Shown here: positions 1 through 8,727 of the stretch, piece by piece
Numbering within the stretch: the stretch's first letter is position 1
How the letters are laid out: each line of letters opens with the position of its first letter
DNA from: Streptomyces varsoviensis
GTDB taxonomy: Bacteria > Actinomycetota > Actinomycetes > Streptomycetales > Streptomycetaceae
Direction of reading: 5' to 3'
DNA length: 64,000 nt
Assembly: GCF_000718635.1 (NCBI RefSeq)
Contig: NZ_JOBF01000002.1
Span: forward strand, 1-64,000
Position numbers and translations under genes: made by a program
Notes under the pieces: model-generated
Told to the model about the DNA's origin: nothing
Seen by the model: the letters and a program-made list of their open reading frames with translations, nothing else
Database searches by the model: none

Positions 1-61
1 GCCTTTCAGCGCCGATGGTACTGCAGGGGGGACCCTGTGGGAGAGTAGGACGCCGCCGAAC
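1..61 (+). rRNA. rrf: 5S ribosomal RNA, 3' part
   Basis: The first 61 bases match the 3' half of an actinomycete 5S rRNA: the segment around GATGGTACTGCAGGGGGGAC and the closing GGGAGAGTAGGACGCCGCCG are characteristic. The 5' end lies outside the window, so an rrn operon (16S-23S-5S) ends here. It is followed at once by a T run and a strong stem-loop. Recognised from memory of the conserved 5S sequence; the exact mature 3' end is uncertain by a few bases. Confidence 0.93.
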
Positions 62-70
62 AATTTTTAG

Positions 71-106
71 CCGGTGTCCCGGACCAGTGATGGTCCGGGA
101 CACCGG
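71..106 (+). terminator. rRNA operon terminator
   Basis: A perfect 15-bp inverted repeat, CCGGTGTCCCGGACC and GGTCCGGGACACCGG, has a 6-nt loop (AGTGAT) and is followed by CATTTTT. It sits 10 nt after the 5S end, so it is the intrinsic terminator of the rRNA operon. Confidence 0.92.
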
Positions 107-238
107 CATTTTTGCGTTCACGGGAATTCCGTAATCGGCCCTTCGGGCCGTTCTGTCCGACCCCGCTGTTCGCCCCCGTGATGACTCCGGGTAAGGTCAG
201 CACGCAACGTCGGCACGGTTCCCACAGGAGGCCCCCGG

Positions 239-850
239 GTGGAGGTCCAGGAGACGCGCGTTCAGACAGATCGCGTGCTCACCATCCCGAACATCCTCAG
301 CATGGCGCGCCTGGTCGGCGTACCCGTCTTCCTGTGGCTGATCCTCTGGCCGGAATTCGGGGGGCCGAAGCACGACGTCTGGGCGCTGGTTGTGCTGGCC
401 CTGAGCGGAGTGAGCGACTACCTCGACGGGAAGCTCGCCAGGCGCTGGAATCAGATCAGCAGCCTCGGCCGGCTGCTCGACCCGGCCGCCGACCGGCTTT
501 ACATCCTGTCCACGCTCGTCGGCCTGACCTGGCGGGAAATTCTCCCTTACTGGCTGACCGGTGCCCTGGTGGCCCGTGAGCTGATGCTCCTGGTCATGGT
601 GTGGATCCTGCGCCGCCACGGCTATCCGCCGCCCCAGGTGAACTTCCTCGGCAAGGCCGCGACCTTCAACCTCATGTATGCCTTTCCGTTGCTCCTTCTC
701 AGTGAAGGAAGTACCTGGCTGCACTCGCTCGCTGCTATTTTCGGATGGGCGTTCGCCGGATGGGGTACAACGCTGTACTGGTGGGCAGGGATCCTCTACG
801 TGGTCCAGGTCCGCCGGCTCGTGAAGGCGGACAACGCCGCGGCCGACTGA
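239..850 (+). CDS. CDP-alcohol phosphatidyltransferase family membrane enzyme
   Basis: A 203-aa membrane protein of the CDP-alcohol phosphatidyltransferase family, which joins a CDP-diacylglycerol or CDP-alcohol to an alcohol during phospholipid synthesis. The family signature D-G-x2-A-R-x8-G-x3-D-x3-D is complete (D63, G64, A67, R68, G77, D81, D85). Hydrophobic segments lie on both sides. The GTG start is preceded by AGGAGG about 8 nt upstream. Position at the head of the block matches mycobacterial pgsA2 before the DUF881-Sbp-DUF881 genes. The substrate alcohol (glycerol phosphate, inositol phosphate or other) cannot be told from the sequence. Confidence 0.9.
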   Translation: MEVQETRVQTDRVLTIPNILSMARLVGVPVFLWLILWPEFGGPKHDVWALVVLALSGVSDYLDGKLARRWNQISSLGRLLDPAADRLYILSTLVGLTWREILPYWLTGALVARELMLLVMVWILRRHGYPPPQVNFLGKAATFNLMYAFPLLLLSEGSTWLHSLAAIFGWAFAGWGTTLYWWAGILYVVQVRRLVKADNAAAD

Positions 851-882
851 GCTTGACTCCTGTCATTGGCCTCATCGAGGCC

Positions 883-914
883 GGATGGCCATAAGGGTTA
901 TCCATGGGCCATCC
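883..914 (+). promoter_or_regulatory. Stem-loop between two co-directional genes
   Basis: GGATGGCC (883-890) and GGCCATCC (907-914) form a perfect 8-bp stem enclosing ATAA-GGG-TTAT, itself a small inverted repeat. It lies 33 nt after the stop of the phosphatidyltransferase gene and 52 nt before the next start. There is no T run, so it may be a weak terminator, an attenuator or an mRNA-stabilising structure. Confidence 0.45.
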
Positions 915-966
915 GGGCAAGCGAAGTCGGCAAAACCGTCGTCTCTTCAAGGAGGACGCTTCCGAC

Positions 967-3462
967 ATGAAGGCCGTCGTGATGGCCGGCGGCGAAGGCA
1001 CGCGCCTTCGCCCCATGACCTCAAGCATGCCCAAGCCGCTCCTGCCGGTGGCCAACCGGCCCATCATGGAGCACGTGCTGCGCCTGCTCAAGCGGCACGG
1101 TCTCAGCGAGACCGTGGTGACTGTCCAGTTCCTCGCCTCCCTCGTCAAAAACTACTTCGGTGACGGTGAGGAACTCGGCATGGAGCTCACCTACGCGAAC
1201 GAGGAAAAGCCACTCGGCACCGCAGGGAGCGTGAAGAACGCCGAAGAGGCGCTGAAGGACGATGCCTTTCTGGTCATCTCCGGCGACGCCCTCACCGATT
1301 TCGACCTCACCGATCTGATCGAATTCCACAAGGAAAAGGGCGCGCTCGTCACGGTCTGCCTGACCCGTGTGCCCAATCCGCTGGAATTCGGCATCACCAT
1401 CGTCGACGAAGAGGGCAAGGTCGAGCGCTTCCTGGAGAAGCCGACCTGGGGCCAGGTCTTCTCCGACACCGTCAACACCGGCATCTACGTGATGGAGCCG
1501 GAGGTCTTCGACTATGTCGAGGCGGATGTGCCCGTCGACTGGTCGGGCGATGTCTTCCCGCAGCTCATGAAGGAGGGCAAGCCGATCTACGGCTATGTCG
1601 CCGAGGGCTACTGGGAGGACGTCGGCACGCACGAGAGCTACGTCAAGGCGCAGGCCGACGTGCTGGAGGGCAAGGTCGACGTCGAGATCGACGGCTTCGA
1701 GATCTCCCCGGGCGTATGGGTCGCCGAAGGCGCGGACGTCCACCCCGACGCCGTACTCCGCGGGCCGCTGTACATCGGCGACTACGCGAAGGTCGAAGCG
1801 GACGTCGAGATGCGCGAGCACACCGTGATCGGCTCCAACGTCGTCGTCAAGAGCGGCGCCTTCCTGCACAAGACGGTCGTCCACGACAACGTCTACATCG
1901 GACAGCAGAGCAACCTGCGCGGCTGTGTGATCGGCAAGAACACGGACATCATGCGGGCGTCCCGGATCGAGGACGGCGCGGTCATCGGGGACGAGTGCCT
2001 GGTGGGCGAGGAGTCCATCATCCAGGGCAACGTCCGCGTGTATCCGTTCAAGACCATCGAGGCGGGCGCGTTCGTCAACACGTCGGTCATCTGGGAGTCC
2101 CGGGGGCAGGCGCACCTGTTCGGCGCGCGCGGCGTGTCGGGCATCCTCAACGTCGAGATCACCCCGGAGCTCGCGGTGCGGCTCGCCGGGGCGTACGCGA
2201 CGACCCTGAAGAAGGGCTCGACGGTCACCACCGCGCGTGACCACTCGCGTGGCGCCCGCGCGCTGAAACGGGCCGTGATCTCTGCCCTCCAGGCCAGCGC
2301 CATAGACGTACGGGACCTGGAGAACGTACCGCTGCCGGTGGCCCGCCAGCAGACCGCGCGGGGCAGTGCCGGCGGCATCATGGTCCGTACGACGCCGGGG
2401 GTCCCCGACTCCGTCGACATCATGTTCTTCGACGAGCGCGGCTCCGACCTCTCCGCCGGCGGCCAGCGCAAGCTGGACCGCGTGTACGCCCGCCAGGAGT
2501 ACCGGCGGGCGTTCCCCGGCGAGATCGGCGACCTGCGCTTCCCGTCGAGCGTCTTCGACTCGTACACGGGGTCGCTGCTGCGGGCTGTGGACTCCTCCGG
2601 CGTCGCCGAGGCCGGGCTGAAGGTCGTCGTGGACGCCTCGAACGGCAGCGCCGGGCTGGTGCTGCCGAGCCTCCTCGGCCGGCTGGGCGTCGACGCGTTC
2701 ACCATCAACCCCGGTCTCGACGAGTCGCGGCCCACGGAGAGCGCCGACGCGCGCCGGGCGGGGCTGGTGCGGCTCGGGGAGATCGTGGCGTCGGCGCGGG
2801 CGGCGTTCGGCGTGCGGTTCGACCCGGTGGGCGAGCGGCTGTCGCTGGTCGACGAGCGCGGCCGGATCATCGAGGACGACCGGGCGCTGCTGGTGATGCT
2901 CGATCTGGTCGCCGCCGAGCGGCGCAGCGGCCGGGTGGCCCTGCCGGTCACCACCACGCGTATCGCCGAGCAGGTGGCCGCGTACCACGGCACGCAGGTC
3001 GAGTGGACGACGACGTCGCCGGGCGATCTCACCAGGGTCGGCCGCGCGGACACGACGATCTTCGGCGGCGACAGCCGCGGCGGCTTCATCATCCCGGAGT
3101 TCAGCAGCGTCTTCGACGGCACGGCGGCGTTCGCGCGGCTGCTCGGGCTGGTGGCGCGGACGCAGCTCACGCTCAGTCAGATCGACGCGCGCATCCCGCG
3201 GGCCCATGTGCTCCGGCGCGACCTGGCGACGCCCTGGGCCGTCAAGGGGCTTGTGATGCGGCATGTGGTCGAGGCGGCCGGGGACCGGTCCGTGGACACG
3301 ACCGACGGGGTGCGGGTCGTGGAGGCCGACGGGCGCTGGGTGATGGTGCTGCCCGACCCGGCGGAGGCGGTCACGCACCTGTGGGCGGAGGGGCCGGACG
3401 ACGCGTCGGCCCAGGCGCTGCTCGACGAGTGGTCGGCGATCGTGGACAGCGCCGGCCGCTGA
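967..3462 (+). CDS. Mannose-1-phosphate guanylyltransferase-like protein fused to a degenerate phosphomannomutase domain
   Basis: An 831-aa three-part protein. Residues 1-235 are a sugar-phosphate nucleotidyltransferase with the G-G-x-G-T-R-L loop at 8-14. Residues about 245-370 are left-handed beta-helix (hexapeptide) repeats. Residues about 380-831 resemble phosphohexomutases. Start chosen at ATG 967 after AAGGAGGACG; an upstream ATG at 904 has no ribosome site. Known relatives make GDP-mannose or a related nucleotide sugar. The mutase part lacks the usual motifs: the phosphoserine loop T-A-S-H-N-P reads R-T-T-P-G-V (474-479), the metal loop D-G-D-x-D-R reads D-P-V-G-E-R (619-624), and the sugar loop is G-D-S-R-G-G-F (701-707). 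It is therefore likely structural or regulatory. Confidence 0.88.
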   Translation: MKAVVMAGGEGTRLRPMTSSMPKPLLPVANRPIMEHVLRLLKRHGLSETVVTVQFLASLVKNYFGDGEELGMELTYANEEKPLGTAGSVKNAEEALKDDAFLVISGDALTDFDLTDLIEFHKEKGALVTVCLTRVPNPLEFGITIVDEEGKVERFLEKPTWGQVFSDTVNTGIYVMEPEVFDYVEADVPVDWSGDVFPQLMKEGKPIYGYVAEGYWEDVGTHESYVKAQADVLEGKVDVEIDGFEISPGVWVAEGADVHPDAVLRGPLYIGDYAKVEADVEMREHTVIGSNVVVKSGAFLHKTVVHDNVYIGQQSNLRGCVIGKNTDIMRASRIEDGAVIGDECLVGEESIIQGNVRVYPFKTIEAGAFVNTSVIWESRGQAHLFGARGVSGILNVEITPELAVRLAGAYATTLKKGSTVTTARDHSRGARALKRAVISALQASAIDVRDLENVPLPVARQQTARGSAGGIMVRTTPGVPDSVDIMFFDERGSDLSAGGQRKLDRVYARQEYRRAFPGEIGDLRFPSSVFDSYTGSLLRAVDSSGVAEAGLKVVVDASNGSAGLVLPSLLGRLGVDAFTINPGLDESRPTESADARRAGLVRLGEIVASARAAFGVRFDPVGERLSLVDERGRIIEDDRALLVMLDLVAAERRSGRVALPVTTTRIAEQVAAYHGTQVEWTTTSPGDLTRVGRADTTIFGGDSRGGFIIPEFSSVFDGTAAFARLLGLVARTQLTLSQIDARIPRAHVLRRDLATPWAVKGLVMRHVVEAAGDRSVDTTDGVRVVEADGRWVMVLPDPAEAVTHLWAEGPDDASAQALLDEWSAIVDSAGR

Positions 3463-3567
3463 CTCGCGCGGCGCGGTGGCGCCGCCTCCCGCCGGCGTGC
3501 CGCCTCGGACCGGCACGCCGGTGGGGCCGTTGGGAGACGACGCCACCGACGTGCGACGATGTGCGGC

Positions 3568-4488
3568 ATGTCGCAGCAGCCCCCGTCCCGGAGCAGCGCA
3601 TCGCCGCCCAAGCGTCCCGATGCCTCCATGTCGCTGCTGACCAACGTCATGGACCACAGCCTGGACGACGGCTACGCGGAGGCGGCGGCGCGCCGCCGCG
3701 CGGACGGCCAGGGCGGCCTGCCGCGCACGCTCCGCGCGAAGTTGGGGCTCGCCGCCGGGCTGGTCCTGGCCGCGGTCGTCGTCACGGTGGGGGCGGCGCA
3801 GGCGCGGATATCGGCTCCGACGCTGGCGAAGGAGCGGGAGCAGCTCATCGACCGCATCCAGCGGGAGACGTCGGCCGCGGACAAGCTGAAGTCGAGCGTC
3901 GACGCGCTGCGGGACAGCGTCGGGGCCACCCAGCGCGACGCCCTGAAGCAGCACGGCGGCGACAAGGCCGAGCTGGTCTCGCTCCTCGCGGGCGGCACGG
4001 CCGTGCACGGCCCCGGCGTCAAGCTCGTCGTCGACGACGCCAAGGAGGCCGACCAGGGGGGCGGCGGGCCGCGAGAGAGCAATGGCTTCTCCGATACGGG
4101 CCGGGTCCGCGACCGCGATATGCAGCGCGTCGTCAACGGCCTCTGGCAGTCCGGCGCGGAGGCCATCGCCGTCAACGGGCAGCGGCTCACGGCGCTGTCG
4201 GCCATCCGGGCCGCCGGCGACGCCATACTGGTCGACAACAAGCCGCTCGTACCGCCGTACACCGTGCTCGCGGTGGGGGACGGGAAGCGGCTGCGCGGCC
4301 GGTTCCAGGACAGCGCCGACGGCGCGTATCTGCACGTGCTGCAGAAGGACTACGGGGTCCGGGCGACCCTCTCCGCCGAGGACGAGGTGCGGTTGCCGGC
4401 CGCGCCGAGCCTGATAGTACGTACCGCACAACCGCAAGCCGGTGGCGCCGACAAGAGCGGCGCCGACACAGGGAAGGGCACATCGTGA
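3568..4488 (+). CDS. DUF881 family membrane-anchored protein (first copy)
   Basis: A 306-aa protein: a basic, disordered N-terminus (about 1-55), one transmembrane helix (about 60-80), a short coiled coil (about 85-115), then the DUF881 domain with the typical H-G-P-G and I-x-V-N-G-Q-R-L motifs. DUF881 proteins are extracytoplasmic and always travel with Sbp; their role is unknown, though the module is linked to cell envelope and division genes. Its stop overlaps the Sbp start by 4 nt (GTGA), so the two are translationally coupled. Start taken at the second of two close ATGs (3559 is the alternative); no clear ribosome site precedes either. Confidence 0.88.
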   Translation: MSQQPPSRSSASPPKRPDASMSLLTNVMDHSLDDGYAEAAARRRADGQGGLPRTLRAKLGLAAGLVLAAVVVTVGAAQARISAPTLAKEREQLIDRIQRETSAADKLKSSVDALRDSVGATQRDALKQHGGDKAELVSLLAGGTAVHGPGVKLVVDDAKEADQGGGGPRESNGFSDTGRVRDRDMQRVVNGLWQSGAEAIAVNGQRLTALSAIRAAGDAILVDNKPLVPPYTVLAVGDGKRLRGRFQDSADGAYLHVLQKDYGVRATLSAEDEVRLPAAPSLIVRTAQPQAGGADKSGADTGKGTS

Positions 4489-4817
4489 TCGCCGTATTGG
4501 GCCTCGTCGTGGGAGTCGTGGTCGGACTCGTGGTCCGGCCCGTCGTGCCGACTGTGGTCGAGCCCTACCTGCCGATCGCCGTCGTCGCGGCACTGGACGC
4601 GGTCTTCGGCGGCCTGCGGGCGATGCTGGACGGGATCTTCGACGACAAGGTCTTCGTCGTCTCGTTCCTGTCCAACGTCGTGGTCGCGGCGCTGATCGTC
4701 TTCCTCGGCGACAAGCTCGGCGTGGGGGCGCAGCTCTCCACCGGCGTCGTGGTCGTGCTCGGCATCCGGATCTTCTCCAACGCGGCCGCGATCCGACGGC
4801 ACGTCTTCCGGGCGTGA
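4485..4817 (+). CDS. sbp: Small basic protein Sbp (DUF1290)
   Basis: A 110-aa hydrophobic protein with two to three membrane segments (about 1-20, 25-45 and 60-95) and a basic C-terminal tail, matching the DUF1290 or small-basic-protein family. It starts at a GTG overlapping the stop of the upstream DUF881 gene by 4 nt and ends 5 nt before the next DUF881 gene. The DUF881-Sbp-DUF881 trio is found widely in actinobacteria and probably forms one membrane complex. Biochemical function is unknown. Confidence 0.9.
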   Translation: MIAVLGLVVGVVVGLVVRPVVPTVVEPYLPIAVVAALDAVFGGLRAMLDGIFDDKVFVVSFLSNVVVAALIVFLGDKLGVGAQLSTGVVVVLGIRIFSNAAAIRRHVFRA

Positions 4818-4822
4818 GGCCG

Positions 4823-5680
4823 ATGAACGCCGACGACACGCCCGAGCGGCCGAGGGAATCTCAGGAATCTCAGACGCCCCAGGACCCGCGAGAACCCCAG
4901 CCGCCTCACGAGGCGGCGCGGCCCGAGGAGAAGGGCGAAGAGGCGGCCCCCGCCCCCGCCATGACGGGCCGTCAGCGACTGAAGGCCGGGCTCTGGCCGC
5001 CCCGGGTGACGCGGGCCCAGCTCATCGTCGCCCTGCTGCTGGGCGTACTCGGGCTGGGCCTCGCCATCCAGGTCCGGTCGACCAGCGACAACAGCAATCT
5101 GCGCGGCGCCCGCCAGGAGGACCTCGTACGCATCCTGGACGAGCTCGACAACCGCACCCAGCGGCTGGAGGACGAGAAACGGGGCCTGGAGAACCAGCGC
5201 ACAGAGCTGGAGAACAGCTCCAACCAGGCCGCCGAGGCCCGTAAGCAGACCGCCCAGAAGGAGCGGCAGCTCGGCGTGCTCGCGGGCACCGTGAAAGCGC
5301 ATGGCCCCGGCATCGAACTCACGGTGAGCGACCCCAAGAAGGCCGTACAGTCGGACATGCTCCTCGACGCCATCCAGGAGTTGAGGGCGGCCGGCGCGGA
5401 GGCGATCCAGATCAACGGGGTGCGTGTGGCCGCGGACACCTACTTCTCGGACGCGGACCGCACCGTGGAGATCGACGGTCGGAAAGTGGCGCCGCCCTAC
5501 CGGTTCAAGGTGATCGGCAAGCCGCAGGATCTGGAACCGGCCCTCAACATTCCGGGCGGGGTGGTGCAGACTCTGCAGAAGGAGCAGGCCACCGCGTCCG
5601 TCACCCGTTCTGAGAAGATCATCGTGGACGCCTTGCGGTCCGCTGAGCGGCCTGACTACGCTCGGTCGTCATCGCAGTGA
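4823..5680 (+). CDS. DUF881 family membrane-anchored protein (second copy)
   Basis: A 285-aa protein with an acidic, proline- and glutamate-rich N-terminal tail (1-50), one transmembrane helix (about 68-88), a coiled coil of charged heptads (about 100-150) and a DUF881 domain (H-G-P-G-I-E-L and I-Q-I-N-G-V-R motifs). It begins 5 nt after sbp, so all three are one operon. The longer coiled coil suggests that the two DUF881 proteins pair with each other. Function unknown beyond the family. Confidence 0.9.
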   Translation: MNADDTPERPRESQESQTPQDPREPQPPHEAARPEEKGEEAAPAPAMTGRQRLKAGLWPPRVTRAQLIVALLLGVLGLGLAIQVRSTSDNSNLRGARQEDLVRILDELDNRTQRLEDEKRGLENQRTELENSSNQAAEARKQTAQKERQLGVLAGTVKAHGPGIELTVSDPKKAVQSDMLLDAIQELRAAGAEAIQINGVRVAADTYFSDADRTVEIDGRKVAPPYRFKVIGKPQDLEPALNIPGGVVQTLQKEQATASVTRSEKIIVDALRSAERPDYARSSSQ

Positions 5681-5870
5681 GTCGTACCGGCCCGAGGGTT
5701 CCGCACCTGGGGCATGACGTTGCGGGGGGTCGGCGCACCAAGAGGGGGGTGCGTGGTGGAAACTGTCTGTTGACCACGGACGTTGTAAGGATGTCCGGGT
5801 CGGCTGGTGTGTGCATCGAGGGTTTGTCCTGCCCCACGGGCGGGTCTGTTTCGGTCAAGGGGAATCGCCC

Positions 5871-6599
5871 GTGAAGTTGTTTGCGAAGTTGTTCGGCAAG
5901 AGCTCGCGCCAGGAGGGCGGCAACGCCCGTCACCGCGCGCAGCGGCCGATGGAAGCCACCGAGGCGCAGGAAGAGCGCCCGCTGTTCCGGGACCAGGTGG
6001 GCGGCCCCGGCACGGCCGGCCGCATAGGTTCGCAGGGACCGTCGGCCCCAACTGCGGGTGGAGGCAACGCCTTGGTATGCACGAGGTGCGGAAACCGCAA
6101 CGCGGAGTCCAGCCGGTTCTGCTCCAACTGCGGTGCGCCGCTGCGCGGCGGCGCGTCGTCCGAGCGGGCTTCGGAGACGACGTCGACCATCTCCATCTCC
6201 GGTCTTGAGGCGTACGACTCGGAGTCCACCGGCCAGACGCCGATGCCCTCGCTGTCCCCGGAGGCGCAGGCCGCCGTCGACGCGCTGCCGATGGGCTCGG
6301 CGCTGCTGGTGGTCCGCCGCGGCCCGAACTCGGGCAGCCGCTTCCTGCTGGACGGCGACCTGACCACGGCCGGCCGCCACCCGCAGGGCGACATCTTCCT
6401 CGACGACGTCACCGTCTCGCGGCGGCACGTGGAGTTCCGGCGCGGCCCGGACGGCGGCTTCACCGTCGCGGACGTCGGCAGCCTGAACGGCACGTACGTC
6501 AACCGCGAGCGGATCGAGTCGACCGCGCTGGCCAACGGCGACGAGGTGCAGATCGGCAAGTACCGACTGGTCTTCTACGCGAGCCAGCAGGGCATCTGA
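5871..6599 (+). CDS. garA: FHA domain protein of the GarA/OdhI type with an N-terminal zinc ribbon
   Basis: A 242-aa protein. Residues 70-87 hold a C-x2-C-x10-C-x2-C zinc ribbon (C70, C73, C84, C87). Residues 102-105 read E-T-T-S, the motif phosphorylated by PknB/PknG in GarA and OdhI. Residues about 143-238 are an FHA domain with G168-R-H, S183-R-R-H and N206-G. In relatives the unphosphorylated protein binds and inhibits 2-oxoglutarate dehydrogenase and activates glutamate synthase, controlling carbon flux. Start chosen at GTG 5871 after AAGGGGA; an upstream in-frame ATG at 5811 lacks a ribosome site. The zinc ribbon is absent from the mycobacterial protein as I recall it. Confidence 0.88.
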   Translation: MKLFAKLFGKSSRQEGGNARHRAQRPMEATEAQEERPLFRDQVGGPGTAGRIGSQGPSAPTAGGGNALVCTRCGNRNAESSRFCSNCGAPLRGGASSERASETTSTISISGLEAYDSESTGQTPMPSLSPEAQAAVDALPMGSALLVVRRGPNSGSRFLLDGDLTTAGRHPQGDIFLDDVTVSRRHVEFRRGPDGGFTVADVGSLNGTYVNRERIESTALANGDEVQIGKYRLVFYASQQGI

Positions 6600-6616
6600 C
6601 CCGCCAGGGAAGAGCT

Positions 6617-7351
6617 ATGCGTCAGACACCGGCGGGTGGCGCGGACGGCGGCACCGCCACCGCGGACGGGCAGTTGGTGAGCATCGGCACGGTGCTCACC
6701 CTGCTGCGCGACGAATTCCCCGAGGTCACCGTCTCCAAGATTCGCTTCTTGGAGGCGGAGGGGCTCGTCGAGCCGCAGCGCACGCCCTCCGGGTACCGCA
6801 AGTTCAGCCAGGAGGACGTGGAACGGCTCGGGTGCGTGCTGCGCCTCCAGCGCGACCACTACCTGCCGCTGCGCGTCATCCGGGAGTACCTCGACGCGCT
6901 GGCCCGGGGGGAGCAGCTACCGCTGCCCGCGCCCGGCCAGCCGAGGGATCTGCTGGACGGGGCCGCGGAGCTGGACGCGGAGGGCCCCACGGCCGTCCAG
7001 GTGGGCCGTGAGGAGCTTCTCGGGGCCACCGGGGTCACCGAGCGTGAGCTCGACGAGTGGGAGTCGTACGGCCTGATCGAGCCGAATTCCGGCGGCGGCT
7101 ACGACGTCGAGGCCGTGACGGTCGCCAAGCTCGTCGCGGACCTGGGCCGGTTCGGACTGGAGCCGAGGCATTTGCGCGCCATGAAGGCCGCCGCCGTACG
7201 CGAGGCCGGACTGGTCGAACAGGTGGTCGCGCCGTTGCGCCGCCACCGCAATCCGCAGACCAGAGCCCATGCGGAGGCCACCGCGCGGGAGCTGGCCGCA
7301 CTGTCCGTACGTCTGCACGCGGCGCTCGTAGCGGCCGCGCTGCGGGCGTGA
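6617..7351 (+). CDS. ftsR: MerR-family transcription regulator, FtsR type
   Basis: A 244-aa DNA-binding protein with an N-terminal MerR winged helix (about 22-95: the run V-S-K-I-R-F-L-E-A-E-G-L-V is typical) and a second helical domain (about 125-235). It lacks the cysteines of metal-sensing MerR proteins. It follows the FHA gene by 17 nt, as in mycobacteria (Rv1827-Rv1828) and corynebacteria, where the homologue FtsR activates ftsZ. Orthology is inferred from position and sequence character. Confidence 0.85.
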   Translation: MRQTPAGGADGGTATADGQLVSIGTVLTLLRDEFPEVTVSKIRFLEAEGLVEPQRTPSGYRKFSQEDVERLGCVLRLQRDHYLPLRVIREYLDALARGEQLPLPAPGQPRDLLDGAAELDAEGPTAVQVGREELLGATGVTERELDEWESYGLIEPNSGGGYDVEAVTVAKLVADLGRFGLEPRHLRAMKAAAVREAGLVEQVVAPLRRHRNPQTRAHAEATARELAALSVRLHAALVAAALRA

Positions 7352-7400
7352 CCACACCGACCGGCGGGTGCCCGACTACCCAAACCCGCCGGGCACGTCC

Positions 7401-7413
7401 TAGGGTTGCTGTG
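7401..7413 (+). promoter_or_regulatory. -10 element for a leaderless transcript
   Basis: TAGGGT at 7401-7406 is followed by 6 nt and then the GTG start at 7413. This is the usual distance from a -10 box to the transcription start, and no ribosome site precedes the GTG. The DUF151 gene is therefore probably read as a leaderless mRNA. Confidence 0.55.
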
Positions 7414-7886
7414 TGAACGAGCTCGATGTCGTGGGTGTCCGGGTGGAAATGCCCTCCAACCAGCCGATCGTGCTCCTGCGGGAAGTGGGAGGCGACCGCT
7501 ACCTCCCCATTTGGATCGGCCCGGGGGAGGCGACGGCGATCGCCTTCGCCCAGCAGGGCATGGCGCCTGCCAGGCCGCTGACCCACGACCTTTTCAAGGA
7601 CGTGCTGGAGGCGGTCGGCCAGCAACTGACGGAGGTCCGCATCACGGACCTGCGCGAGGGCGTGTTCTACGCCGAGCTGGTCTTCGCGAGCGGGGTGGAG
7701 GTCAGCGCCAGGCCGTCCGACGCCATAGCGCTGGCGCTGCGCACCGGGACGCCGATCTACGGCAGTGACGGCGTGCTGGACGACGCCGGCATCGCGATCC
7801 CGGACGAGCAGGAGGACGAGGTGGAGAAGTTCCGCGAGTTCCTCGATCAGATCTCGCCGGAGGACTTCGGCACCAACAGCCAGTGA
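7413..7886 (+). CDS. DUF151 bifunctional nuclease family protein
   Basis: A 157-aa protein with the DUF151 core at about 1-130 (the conserved L-P-I-W-I-G-P-G-E-A and R-P-S-D-A-I-A-L-A motifs) and an acidic C-terminal tail like that of UvrB/UvrC-linked family members. Plant and bacterial relatives are called bifunctional DNase/RNase, but the cellular role in bacteria is not settled. Gene order with the two MerR genes matches mycobacterial Rv1828-Rv1829-Rv1830. The GTG start appears leaderless. Confidence 0.87.
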   Translation: MNELDVVGVRVEMPSNQPIVLLREVGGDRYLPIWIGPGEATAIAFAQQGMAPARPLTHDLFKDVLEAVGQQLTEVRITDLREGVFYAELVFASGVEVSARPSDAIALALRTGTPIYGSDGVLDDAGIAIPDEQEDEVEKFREFLDQISPEDFGTNSQ

Positions 7887-7964
7887 TCCGCCGGCCGAGG
7901 CCGTCGTAGGGCAGCGGGGCAACTAACCAGCCATTCCCCGCGGGCGGATACGCGAAACCACTCT

Positions 7965-7979
7965 TAGGGTGATTATCAC
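7965..7979 (+). promoter_or_regulatory. Promoter and palindrome upstream of the second MerR gene
   Basis: A -10-like TAGGGT (7965-7970) overlaps the perfect palindrome GTGAT-T-ATCAC (7969-7979). It lies 85 nt before the MerR start, in an otherwise empty 177-bp gap. This is a plausible autoregulatory site. Confidence 0.4.
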
Positions 7980-8063
7980 TCGGCGTGGCGAGTGTGGCGA
8001 TCGTTGACGCACCCCGGGTGACTGCCTACCGTCGAGACGGCAGGTCAAGGACGGAGGGTCGGC

Positions 8064-8672
8064 GTGAGAAGCACCGGCGACGGCACGGCGGCGGGCGGTC
8101 CGTATCCGCTTCATGGGGGAACGGCCGAACCGTTGCCCGGACACTCGGCGGCGCTCTCGGTGTCACCCGAGCCGGCGCCGGAGGCCATCGGTTACCGCGG
8201 TCCGACCGCCTGCGCGGCGGCCGGCATCACCTACCGGCAATTGGACTACTGGGCGCGCACGGGGCTCGTGGAGCCGTCCGTGCGGTCCGCGTACGGCTCG
8301 GGCGGCCAGCGGCTCTACAGCTTCCGCGACGTCGTCGTACTGAAGATCGTCAAGCGGCTGCTGGACACCGGGGTGTCGCTCCAGAACATCCGCGCCGCCG
8401 TGCAGCACCTGCGCTCGCGCGGCATCGGCGACCTCGGGCAGATGACGCTGATGAGCGACGGGGCGACGGTGTACGAGTGCGCGTCGCCCGACGAGGTCGT
8501 CGACCTGCTCCAGGGCGGGCAGGGCGTCTTCGGGATCGCCGTGGGGGTGGTCTGGCGGGACGTGGAGGCGGCGCTCGCGCAGCTCCACGGCGAGCGGGTG
8601 GACACCGGGGAGACCCTGATCGGCCACAACCCCGCCGACGAGCTGGCGCGCCGCCGCAACCGCGCGGGCTGA
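8064..8672 (+). CDS. MerR-family transcription regulator
   Basis: A 202-aa protein. An MerR winged helix covers about 45-115 (Y-R-Q-L-D-Y-W-A-R-T-G-L-V and G-S-G-G-Q-R-L-Y-S-F), preceded by a flexible 40-residue tail and followed by a short effector or dimer region with a conserved G-V-F-G-I-A-V. GTG start with GGAGG about 9 nt upstream. It is the counterpart of mycobacterial Rv1830 by gene order. Its target is not evident; an 11-bp palindrome in its own promoter region hints at autoregulation. Confidence 0.85.
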   Translation: MRSTGDGTAAGGPYPLHGGTAEPLPGHSAALSVSPEPAPEAIGYRGPTACAAAGITYRQLDYWARTGLVEPSVRSAYGSGGQRLYSFRDVVVLKIVKRLLDTGVSLQNIRAAVQHLRSRGIGDLGQMTLMSDGATVYECASPDEVVDLLQGGQGVFGIAVGVVWRDVEAALAQLHGERVDTGETLIGHNPADELARRRNRAG

Positions 8673-8727
8673 CGCTCCGCTCCCGCTGCGGGGCCATTGT
8701 CAGTGGTGTGAGGCAGCATCTGTTGGT

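Noticed and set aside
1021..4839. 1272-codon minus-strand open frame across the nucleotidyltransferase and DUF881 genes
   Set aside because: Arg/Ala/His-rich translation without domains; explained by third-position GC of the plus-strand genes.
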